From NCBI RefSeq assembly GCF_010731795.1, contig NZ_AP022591.1, positions 4,402,001-4,466,000 of the forward strand: a stretch of DNA of 64,000 bases, given 5' to 3'. This DNA is from Mycolicibacterium celeriflavum. Lineage in GTDB: Bacteria > Actinomycetota > Actinomycetes > Mycobacteriales > Mycobacteriaceae. The notes beneath the pieces were generated by a model that saw only the letters and a list, made by a program, of their open reading frames with translations, was not told the DNA's origin and did no database searches. Numbering within the stretch: position 1 is the stretch's first letter; every line of letters starts with the position of its first letter. Shown piece by piece: positions 57,011 through 64,000 of the stretch. The position numbers and the translations under genes are program-made.

Positions 57011-57054
57011 TCGATCACCTCGTGATGCTAGTCCAACGCACTACCCTCGAAAGC

Positions 57055-57702
57055 GTGGCTGCACTCGACAAAGACGTGCGGGCGCCGCGCGCGCGGATGA
57101 CCGGCGCCGAGCGGCGCCATCAGCTCATCGACGTCGCCCGGTCGCTGTTCGCCGAGCGGGGCTACGAGGGCACCTCGATCGAGGAGATCGCCCAGCGCGC
57201 GAACGTCTCCAAGCCCGTCGTCTACGAGCATTTCGGCGGTAAGGAAGGGCTGTACGCGGTGGTGGTCGACCGCGAGATGTCGGCCCTGCTCGACGGGATC
57301 ACGTCGTCGTTGACCAGGATGACCAACAACCGCTCCCGGCTGCGCATCGAACGCGTCGCGCTGGCGCTGCTGACCTACGTCGACGAGCGCACCGACGGGT
57401 TCCGCATCCTGATCCGCGATTCCCCGGCGGCGATCACGTCGGGCAGCACCTACTCGACGCTGCTCAACGAGGCGGTCAATCAGGTGTCGTCGATCCTGGC
57501 CGGGGATTTCTCCCGCCGCGGGCTGGACCCGGAGATGGCACCGCTGTACGCCCAGGCGTTGGTCGGGTCGGTGTCGATGACCGCGCAGTGGTGGCTCGAC
57601 GTGCGCGAGCCGAAGAAGGAAGTGGTGGCCGCGCATCTGGTCAACCTGTGCTGGAACGGCCTGATGCATCTGGAGAACGACCCGCCGCTGCTTGAGGACT
57701 GA
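57055..57702 (+). CDS. TetR-family regulator (Rv1019-like)
   Basis: 215 residues from GTG 57055; TACCCT ends seven nt upstream (leaderless). Helix-turn-helix YEGTSIEEIAQRANVSKPVVYEHFGGKEGLYAVV, then the TetR_C domain with RILIRDSPAAITSGSTYSTLL. Orthologue of Rv1019, reported to autoregulate. Here three extra genes lie between it and mfd. Confidence 0.93.
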   Translation: MAALDKDVRAPRARMTGAERRHQLIDVARSLFAERGYEGTSIEEIAQRANVSKPVVYEHFGGKEGLYAVVVDREMSALLDGITSSLTRMTNNRSRLRIERVALALLTYVDERTDGFRILIRDSPAAITSGSTYSTLLNEAVNQVSSILAGDFSRRGLDPEMAPLYAQALVGSVSMTAQWWLDVREPKKEVVAAHLVNLCWNGLMHLENDPPLLED

Positions 57703-57726
57703 ACCCTGTCGGGTCAGCGCCCGCAC

Positions 57727-58020
57727 TCAGATCAGGCCGGTTGCGTCCGCAGCAAAATAGGCGGGGATGAACACCAGCAGCGAGAGCGGTCCGGCGAGCC
57801 AACCGATCAGCATTCCGCGACCGATGGCGCCCCATTTGCCAGGACGACTGGCAAGGACTCCGGCCACGACGAGATCGACGAGCAGGATCGGAAGCGCAAA
57901 CAGAGTCAGGAGAAAATAGGGGAGAAAGATCCAAGTCGCGAATTGCACTACGAGGATGTTTGCGACTGCGGCCACGAAACCAGCTGGGCCATAACGGTTT
58001 TTCGACGACCCGGCGGTCAT
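57727..58020 (-). CDS. small membrane protein, unknown
   Basis: 97 residues from ATG 58020. Two to three membrane helices (VAAVANILVVQFATWIFLPYFLLTLFALPILLVDLVVAGVLA and MLIGWLAGPLSLLVFIPAYFAADA). Not recognised. Start overlaps the stop of the previous gene (ATGA). The region is visibly less GC-rich than its neighbours. Last of a three-gene set. Confidence 0.7.
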   Translation of the reverse strand: MTAGSSKNRYGPAGFVAAVANILVVQFATWIFLPYFLLTLFALPILLVDLVVAGVLASRPGKWGAIGRGMLIGWLAGPLSLLVFIPAYFAADATGLI

Positions 58021-58349
58021 GTCGCTTGCCACTGAATTATCCAGAATCCGTAGACAATGCCGCCGATGAGGACGATTGCGAATGAGCCCAGAATGCTGAT
58101 GCCGATGCCCCGCGCGCGCGACGAGCTCGAACTGAAGAGCAAAACCGTGGCGACGAGGCAGAGAAGGAAAGTAGTAGCGGCACCAGCAAGAAACGATGCG
58201 AATCCATGTAGCGCAGCAGGAGCCTTCCCGAATAACCACGAGATGGCGATTAGTCCTGCCAGCACGAGTTGGGTTGTGAACGGCGACGCCCAGGTTGCTG
58301 TCGACCAGGTGCGGGAATCCAAGTCGGACAGTCGAACGGTCAATTGCAT
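58017..58349 (-). CDS. small membrane protein, unknown
   Basis: 110 residues from ATG 58349 (MQLTVRLSDLDSRTW). Three membrane helices: TQLVLAGLIAISWLF, FLAGAATTFLLCLVATVLLF, ILGSFAIVLIGGIVYGFWII, with a Ser run and RARG between the last two. Not recognised. Coupled to the next gene by ATGA. Confidence 0.7.
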   Translation of the reverse strand: MQLTVRLSDLDSRTWSTATWASPFTTQLVLAGLIAISWLFGKAPAALHGFASFLAGAATTFLLCLVATVLLFSSSSSRARGIGISILGSFAIVLIGGIVYGFWIIQWQAT

Positions 58350-58372
58350 CGGGGCGACTCTCGATCCTTTGC

Positions 58373-58666
58373 TCAGAATTGCGTGACGCCTGGCTGTGAT
58401 GGGCTTGTGGGGACGGTCGGCGGGCTGGCTGTGGGACCCAATTCAGTTGTCGGAAGCGGAACCCGCACATCGTACTGAGGGTTCCAGCCGCTGGTATCGA
58501 ACGGCCCGAATGCCGACCCGCCCTGGCCTACCTCATGGTGCTCGGGAAGGTTCACCATGGGGCCTGTCGAGTTCCCGGCGATCGCAGGGTCGATGAGCAC
58601 AGTGCGAGTGGAGCCGTTTGGCAGATCCTGGTACACCTCCAGCGACGGATAATTCGTGAGTTCCAT
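58373..58666 (-). CDS. small Pro/Thr-rich protein, unknown
   Basis: 97 residues from ATG 58666 (MELTNYPSLEVYQDLPNG), with GAGG close upstream; TTG 58738 is an alternative. Contains PEHHEVGQGGSAFGPFDTSGWNPQY and a Pro/Thr/Ser tail ending PSQPGVTQF. No membrane helix or signal. 23 bp before the first membrane gene, same strand. Coding status is probable rather than sure. Confidence 0.5.
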   Translation of the reverse strand: MELTNYPSLEVYQDLPNGSTRTVLIDPAIAGNSTGPMVNLPEHHEVGQGGSAFGPFDTSGWNPQYDVRVPLPTTELGPTASPPTVPTSPSQPGVTQF

Positions 58667-58773
58667 CGACCTCAGATCTGTGACTTGGGTGACGGATGTG
58701 GCGGAACCGTCATCTTCGTCACGTCCCGTGCCCCGCAACCCCTTCGGCGGCCGACTCCTAAGATGGACTCATC

Positions 58774-61700
58774 ATGACCGCATCGGGGACCCTTTCTGTC
58801 CCGACCCCGATCGCCGGGCTTGTCGAACTGGCGTTACGCGATCCCTCACTGGTCGAGCTCTCGCGTCGTGCCGCCGACAGACCCGCCGATCTCACCGTCG
58901 TCGGCCCGGCCAGCGCCCGGCTGTTCGTCGCGTCCGCGCTCGAGCAGACCGGGCCGCTCGTCGTGGTCACCGCGACCGGTCGCGAGGCCGACGACCTGAC
59001 CGCCGAACTGCGCGGTGTGCTCGGCGGTGCCGTCGCGATGTTCCCGTCCTGGGAAACGCTGCCGCACGAACGGCTCTCGCCGGGAGTCGACACGATCGGC
59101 GCGCGGCTGATGGTATTGCGCAGGCTGGCCCGCCCCGACGACGAGCGGCTCGGCCCGCCGCTGCGCGTGGTCGTCACGACCGCCAGGTCGCTGCTGCAGC
59201 CGATGGCGCCCGACGTGGCCGACGTCGAGCCGGTGACGTTGACCGTCGGTGTCGAATCCGACTTTGACGAAGTGGTCGCGCGCCTCGTCGAACTGGCCTA
59301 CACCCGCGTCGACATGGTCGGCAAGCGCGGCGAGTTCGCGGTGCGCGGCGGCATCCTCGACCTCTTCCCGCCGACCTACGAGCACCCGGTCCGCGTCGAG
59401 TTCTGGGGCGACGAGGTGTCCGAGATACGGATGTTCTCGGTCGCCGATCAGCGGTCGATTCCGGAGATCGCGGTCGACACCGTGATCGCCGTGCCGTGCC
59501 GCGAGGTGCTGCTGACCGAGGACGTCCGGGCCAGGGCCGTCGAACTCGCCCGTGAACACCCCGTGCTGGAGAACTCGCTGCCCGGCAGCGTGCCTGACAT
59601 GCTGGCCAAGTTGTCCGAGGGCATCCCGGTCGACGGCATGGAGGCGCTGCTGCCGTTGCTGCGCACCGGCGAGTTGTCGACGTTGTCCGATCACCTGCCC
59701 GCGGGCACGCCGCTGTTGATCTGCGATCCGGAGAAGGTCCGCACCCGCGCCGCCGACCTGATCAAGACCGGCCGCGAGTTCCTCGAAGCGTCTTGGTCGA
59801 CGGCGGCCGTCGGTGGCGATGTGCCGATCGACCTCGAGGCGCTGGGCGCGTCGGGATTCGTCGAACTCGACGACGCCCGCTCCGCCGCCCGCGCCACCGG
59901 CCACCCCTGGTGGACGTTGAGCCAGTTGTCCGACGAGGCCGCACTGGAGGTGAACATCCGGCCTGCACCGTCGGCGCGCGGCTCGCAAGCCAGCATCACC
60001 GAGATCTTCGCAATGCTGCGGGCCCACGTCGCGACCGGCGGCCACGCAGCGATCGTCACTCCCGGTGCGGGCACCGCGCAGCGTGTCGTCGAGCAGCTCG
60101 CCGAATCCGACGTTCCGGCAGGGCTTTTGGAGCCGGGCGGCACGCCCAAGGAAGGCGTCGTCGGCGTGCTCAAGGGGCCGCTGCACGACGGCGTGGTCAT
60201 CTCGGGCGCGAACCTGGTGGTGATCACCGAGACCGACCTCACCGGCAACCGGGCCGCCGCCACCGAGGGCAAGCGGCTGGCGGCCAAGCGGCGCAACGTG
60301 GTCGACCCGTTGGCGCTCACCGCGGGCGATCTGGTGGTGCACGACCAGCACGGCATCGGCCGGTTCGTCGAGATGACCGAGCGCGTGGTGGGCGGCGCCC
60401 GCCGCGAGTATCTGGTGCTGGAGTACGCCTCGTCCAAGCGCGGCCAGAAGGCCGACCGGCTCTACGTGCCGATGGATTCGCTCGACCAGCTGTCCCGCTA
60501 TGTCGGCGGGGAGTCGCCGACGCTGAGCAGGCTGGGCGGCAGCGACTGGACGAACACCAAGACCAAGGCGCGCCGCGCGGTCAGGGAGATCGCCGCCGAG
60601 TTGGTTTCGCTGTACGCCAAGCGCCAAGCCTCGGCCGGCCACGCGTTCGCCGCCGACAGCCCGTGGCAGGCCGAGATGGAGGATGCGTTCGGCTTCACCG
60701 AGACCGTCGACCAGCTGACCGCGATCACCGAGGTCAAGGCCGACATGGAGAAACCGGTTCCGATGGACCGGGTGATCTGCGGCGACGTCGGTTACGGCAA
60801 GACCGAGATCGCGGTGCGCGCGGCATTCAAGGCGGTGCAGGACGGCAAACAGGTCGCGGTACTGGTGCCGACGACGCTGCTCGCCGATCAGCACCTGCAG
60901 ACGTTCACCGAGCGCATGGCCGGTTTCCCGGTCACCGTCAAGGGGCTGTCCAGGTTCACCACGCCCGCCGAGTCCAAGGCGGCGCTCGACGGCATGAAGG
61001 ACGGCAGCGTCGACATCGTGATCGGCACGCACCGACTGCTGCAGACCGGCGTGACGTGGAAGGACCTCGGCCTGGTCGTGGTCGACGAGGAGCAGCGCTT
61101 CGGCGTCGAGCACAAGGAGCACATCAAGTCGATGCGCACCCACGTCGACGTGCTGACCATGAGCGCCACCCCGATTCCCCGCACGCTGGAGATGAGCCTG
61201 GCCGGCATTCGCGAGATGTCGACGATCCTCACCCCGCCCGAGGAGCGCTACCCGGTGCTCACCTACGTGGGGCCGCACGACGACAAGCAGGTCGCCGCCG
61301 CACTGCGGCGTGAACTTCTGCGGGACGGGCAGGTGTTCTACATCCACAACCGGGTCAGGTCGATCGACCAGGCCGCCGCCAAGGTGCGCGAACTCGTTCC
61401 CGAGGCGCGCGTGGTGGTGGCGCACGGTCAGATGCCGGAGGAACAACTCGAGCGCACTGTCGAGGGATTCTGGAACCGCGAATACGACATCCTGGTCTGC
61501 ACGACGATCGTCGAGACCGGCCTGGACATCTCCAACGCCAACACGTTGATCGTCGAACGCGCCGACACCTTCGGCCTCTCCCAGCTGCATCAGCTCAGGG
61601 GCCGCGTCGGACGTAGCCGCGAACGTGGATATGCGTACTTCATGTATCCGCCGGAGGTTCCGCTGACCGAGACCGCGTACGACCGGTTGGCCACCATCGC

Positions 61701-62409
61701 GCAGAACAACGAGTTGGGCGCGGGCATGGCCGTCGCGATGAAGGACCTGGAGATCCGCGGCGCCGGCAATGTGCTCGGCGCGGAGCAGTCCGGCCACGTC
61801 GCCGGCGTCGGCTTCGACCTCTACGTGCGTCTGGTCGGCGAGGCGGTCGAGGCCTACCGTGCGGCGGCGGACGGCAAAACCATTGCCGCACCGGAAGAGC
61901 CGAAAGATGTGCGCATCGACCTTCCGGTCGACGCGCACCTGCCGCCGGACTACATCGGCAGCGACCGGTTGCGTCTGGAGGGGTATCGCAGGCTGGCGGC
62001 GGCCGCCGACGAGAGCGCGATCGATTCCGTGATCGAGGAGCTCATCGACCGGTACGGCCCGCTGCCCGAACCCGCGCAGCGGCTGGTGGCCGTCGCGCGC
62101 CTGCGGTTGCTGCTCAAGCGGTACGGCATCACCGAGGTCAGTTCGGTTTCGGAGTCGACGCTGCGGCTGGCGCCGTTGCAGCTGATGGACTCCGGCCAAC
62201 TTCGGCTCAAGCGGATGTACCCGAGTGCGCATTACCGGGCGACCACGTCGACGGTGCAGGTCCCGATCCCGCGCGCCGGGGACGGCCTCGGTGCGCCACG
62301 CATCCGCGACCTCGAACTGGTGCAGATGGTCGCCGACCTGGTGCTGGCCCTGGACGGAAAGCCCCAAGGCAGTGTCGATGTGATTTCCGGCCCGAAATCT
62401 GGCGCCTGA
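58774..62409 (+). CDS. mfd: transcription-repair coupling factor Mfd
   Basis: 1211 residues from ATG 58774. UvrB-like domains (VVVTATGREADDLTAEL), RNA polymerase-interacting domain (DLVVHDQHGIGRFVEMTERVV, YVPMDSLDQLSRYVG), RecG-like translocase motifs DVGYGKTEIAVRAAF (Walker A), VVDEEQRFGVEHKE (Walker B) and GRVGRSRERGYAYF (motif VI), and C-terminal D7. Removes RNA polymerase stalled at lesions and recruits UvrA. Orthologue of Rv1020. Confidence 0.97.
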   Translation: MTASGTLSVPTPIAGLVELALRDPSLVELSRRAADRPADLTVVGPASARLFVASALEQTGPLVVVTATGREADDLTAELRGVLGGAVAMFPSWETLPHERLSPGVDTIGARLMVLRRLARPDDERLGPPLRVVVTTARSLLQPMAPDVADVEPVTLTVGVESDFDEVVARLVELAYTRVDMVGKRGEFAVRGGILDLFPPTYEHPVRVEFWGDEVSEIRMFSVADQRSIPEIAVDTVIAVPCREVLLTEDVRARAVELAREHPVLENSLPGSVPDMLAKLSEGIPVDGMEALLPLLRTGELSTLSDHLPAGTPLLICDPEKVRTRAADLIKTGREFLEASWSTAAVGGDVPIDLEALGASGFVELDDARSAARATGHPWWTLSQLSDEAALEVNIRPAPSARGSQASITEIFAMLRAHVATGGHAAIVTPGAGTAQRVVEQLAESDVPAGLLEPGGTPKEGVVGVLKGPLHDGVVISGANLVVITETDLTGNRAAATEGKRLAAKRRNVVDPLALTAGDLVVHDQHGIGRFVEMTERVVGGARREYLVLEYASSKRGQKADRLYVPMDSLDQLSRYVGGESPTLSRLGGSDWTNTKTKARRAVREIAAELVSLYAKRQASAGHAFAADSPWQAEMEDAFGFTETVDQLTAITEVKADMEKPVPMDRVICGDVGYGKTEIAVRAAFKAVQDGKQVAVLVPTTLLADQHLQTFTERMAGFPVTVKGLSRFTTPAESKAALDGMKDGSVDIVIGTHRLLQTGVTWKDLGLVVVDEEQRFGVEHKEHIKSMRTHVDVLTMSATPIPRTLEMSLAGIREMSTILTPPEERYPVLTYVGPHDDKQVAAALRRELLRDGQVFYIHNRVRSIDQAAAKVRELVPEARVVVAHGQMPEEQLERTVEGFWNREYDILVCTTIVETGLDISNANTLIVERADTFGLSQLHQLRGRVGRSRERGYAYFMYPPEVPLTETAYDRLATIAQNNELGAGMAVAMKDLEIRGAGNVLGAEQSGHVAGVGFDLYVRLVGEAVEAYRAAADGKTIAAPEEPKDVRIDLPVDAHLPPDYIGSDRLRLEGYRRLAAAADESAIDSVIEELIDRYGPLPEPAQRLVAVARLRLLLKRYGITEVSSVSESTLRLAPLQLMDSGQLRLKRMYPSAHYRATTSTVQVPIPRAGDGLGAPRIRDLELVQMVADLVLALDGKPQGSVDVISGPKSGA

Positions 62410-62648
62410 TTGCCCTGCTCAGGGCGTTTCTGTGCATTTTTCTCGCCTGGATCGGGCAGCGCTGATAACGGGGCGGGGGCGTGGATGCGACATACACAGT
62501 GGGGGTCAAGGTGTTGCAAGTCGTCCAAACCGCGGGCGGCGGGATCGTCTGACATACGGCGGTCGAGCAATTCCCAAACCGAACATCACGCGATTGCCAT
62601 CGAGCTGGTTGGTGCGCGTCGCGATGACGCAAGGCGAAGGAGTTAACG

Positions 62649-63218
62649 ATGAACTTCAAGAAGTTGGCTGTAACCACGACGATGACCGGTGCACTCGGAC
62701 TCGGCTCGCTCGGCCTTGGTGCGGGTCTCGCACAGGCTGACCCGCCGCCGCCTCCGATTCCCGTTCCGGCCATTCCCAACGTGGACGTGCCGAACGTGAA
62801 CGTCCCTGATGTCAACGTGCCGAATGTGAACGTCCCCGACGTCAACGTGCCGAATGTGAACGTCCCTGACGTCGACGTTCCCGATGTGAACGTTCCTGAT
62901 GTCGACGTGCCGGACGTGAACGTTCCTGATGTCGACGTGCCGGACGTGAACGTTCCTGATGTCGACGTGCCGGATGTGAACGTTCCCGACGTGGAGTTTC
63001 CTGAGGTGGACCACTACTTCAAGCTTCCGAACGGACACATCCCGCCGGGGCAGCTGAAGAACGCGGCGTTCATCAACGGGGTCCCGAACCCGTTCTTCGG
63101 AATCCCTCCGGGCCAGCTCAAGAAGCTGCCCGAGGTGAACGGCATCGTCAACCCGTTCTTCGATGAGGCGCCGGGGCACTGGGAGATTCCGGACGACCCG
63201 TTCCCGCCGGAGTCCTGA
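62649..63218 (+). CDS. secreted protein with [D/N]VxVP pentapeptide repeats
   Basis: 189 residues from ATG 62649 after GAAGGAG. Signal peptide 1-30 (MNFKKLAVTTTMTGALGLGS...AQA), Pro-rich IPVPAIP, then 15 uninterrupted five-residue units, mostly NVNVP, DVNVP and DVDVP, ending DVEFP. The C-terminal part has two copies of an IPPGQLK...NG(V/I)xNPFF motif. Proline at every fifth place does not match the A(D/N)Lxx pentapeptide family. Not recognised; possibly a cell-wall or calcium-binding spacer, as the repeat carries many acidic residues. Between mfd and mazG. Confidence 0.85.
   Translation: MNFKKLAVTTTMTGALGLGSLGLGAGLAQADPPPPPIPVPAIPNVDVPNVNVPDVNVPNVNVPDVNVPNVNVPDVDVPDVNVPDVDVPDVNVPDVDVPDVNVPDVDVPDVNVPDVEFPEVDHYFKLPNGHIPPGQLKNAAFINGVPNPFFGIPPGQLKKLPEVNGIVNPFFDEAPGHWEIPDDPFPPES
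62778..63002 (+). repeat. 15-bp tandem repeat, 15 units (30-bp higher order)
   Basis: Exactly 225 bp = 15 x 15. Units alternate between codons for DVNVP and DVDVP in the right half, giving 30-bp repeats nearly identical at the DNA level (62890-62990). Recent expansion is likely and copy number probably varies between strains. Confidence 0.9.
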
Positions 63219-63235
63219 GTCACAGAATGTGACAC

Positions 63236-63270
63236 GATGGCCGCCTTGCCTTCCCGGCAGGGCGGCCATC
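63236..63270 (+). terminator. terminator hairpin after the repeat protein
   Basis: GATGGCCGCCTTGCC / GGCAGGGCGGCCATC, 15-bp stem with one G-T pair and TTCCC loop. No T run. Confidence 0.65.
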
Positions 63271-63400
63271 CCCTGTCGGGGCCACCCGGTGACGGCCAAG
63301 CGCGCGTTACCGGCTCTCGCCAGGCGTCGAGGCCCGACAATGTGTTGATATAACCGAGTGAACAGCGGTCTCGTCGACAAGCGTGAGGGGGTGCAGCCCG

Positions 63401-64000
63401 ATGACCGTCGTACTGGTCGACCCCCGCCGCCCGTCACTGATCCCCATCGACGCGATCGATCTGCTTGCCGGTGACGTTCAGTACACCGAGGAGATGCCGA
63501 TCAAGGTGCCGTGGTCGTTGCCCGCGGCGCGGCCCGCCTACGACGGCGACCAGGCGCCGGTGCTGCTGTCCTCGGACTCCGAGCACCCCGCGGTCAAGGC
63601 CCGACTGGCCGCCGGCGAGAAGGTGATCTCCGCGCCCGACGCCGCTCCCGGGGAGCGCCTGGTCGACGCCGTCGCGATGATGGACAAGCTGCGTACCGCC
63701 GGCCCGTGGGAGAGCGAGCAGACGCACGACTCGCTGCGGCGCTACCTGCTCGAGGAAACCTACGAAGTGTTCGACGCGGTGCACAGCGGTAACGCCGATG
63801 CGTTACGAGAGGAACTCGGAGATGTGTTGTTGCAGGTGCTCTTTCACGCCCGCATCGCCGAAGATGCACCGCAGAATCCGTTCAGCATCGACGACGTCGC
63901 CGATTCGCTGGTGCGCAAGCTGGGCAACCGGGTGCCTGCGGTGCTCGCCGGTGAGCCGGTCTCGCTGGACGAACAGCTCGCCCAGTGGGAGGAGCGCAAG
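63401..64000 (+). CDS. mazG: nucleoside triphosphate pyrophosphohydrolase MazG, N-terminal part
   Basis: 200 codons visible from ATG 63401 (MTVVLVDPRRPSLIPIDAIDLL); runs off the right edge. MazG core with YLLEETYEVFDAVHSGNADALREELGDVLLQVLFHARIAE, where the ExxE and ExxD motifs bind magnesium. It hydrolyses oxidised NTPs such as 5-OH-dCTP. Orthologue of Rv1021. The N-terminal ~80 residues are a mycobacterial extension. Confidence 0.95.
   Translation, partial: MTVVLVDPRRPSLIPIDAIDLLAGDVQYTEEMPIKVPWSLPAARPAYDGDQAPVLLSSDSEHPAVKARLAAGEKVISAPDAAPGERLVDAVAMMDKLRTAGPWESEQTHDSLRRYLLEETYEVFDAVHSGNADALREELGDVLLQVLFHARIAEDAPQNPFSIDDVADSLVRKLGNRVPAVLAGEPVSLDEQLAQWEERK

Noticed and set aside
58846..62367. 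1173-residue open frame antisense to mfd
   Set aside because: It is a high-GC shadow of mfd: low-complexity Arg/His/Gly/Asp composition, no domains, and mfd on the other strand is certain.

Overview
The window is chromosomal DNA of a fast-growing mycobacterium (Mycolicibacterium type). Three things point there: high GC with many GTG starts and leaderless genes (a TANNNT box 6-8 nt before the start codon); gene order that follows M. tuberculosis Rv0979A-Rv1021 (rpmF, mprAB-pepD-moaB2, mscL, ruc, galU-glp-rimJ-sepX, tRNA-Ala, patA, arcA, pmt/rsmI, pabB, metG/tatD, rpfB-ksgA, ispE, pks16, pth-rplY, lpqT, prs, glmU, tRNA-Gln, TetR, mfd, mazG); and MspA-type porins, which slow growers lack. Mycobacterial orthologues are named from memory of those proteins; no database search was run.

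Layout. 1-5.4 kb: end of an AtuA-type gene, rpmF, and the MprAB/PepD envelope-stress locus with moaB2. 5.4-9.2 kb: two almost identical MspA porin genes in tandem, then mscL, a SAF-domain protein and the zinc-ribbon chaperone ruc on the other strand. 9.2-14.1 kb: folate cyclo-ligase, then galU, glp, rimJ and sepX, the last three tied to division or modification. 14.2-22 kb is accessory DNA between tRNA-Ala and patA: an enoyl-CoA hydratase/TetR/SDR group, then a copper-type cassette (DUF4396, lpqS-like, cysK2-like, MFS, DUF1326) carrying three identical-class operators TACCCC-N3-GGGGTA. The cassette has a 3' fragment of sodA at its left end and intact sodA at its right end, plus the C-terminal remnant of a metal P-type ATPase.

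22-31 kb: cAMP-regulated acetyltransferase PatA with an AroE-like enzyme, several exported proteins (PE-PPE domain, three lipoproteins), AlkB, SoxR and arginine deiminase. 31-43 kb: Pmt, RsmI, PabB, two parallel oxidoreductase/ECF41 sigma operons with matching ECF-type promoters, glutamate dehydrogenase, MetG and TatD. 43-64 kb: rpfB-ksgA, a soluble Ser/Thr kinase sitting between ksgA and ispE, an acyl-AMP ligase, a DrrAB-type transporter, pth-rplY, an SDR, lpqT-arsC-prs-glmU, tRNA-Gln, TetR, a three-gene unknown operon, mfd, a secreted pentapeptide-repeat protein and the start of mazG.

Most promising for follow-up: the tandem porins with an altered pore constriction, the copper cassette and its sodA scar, the duplicated ECF41 operons, the 15-unit repeat protein, and the kinase between ksgA and ispE.
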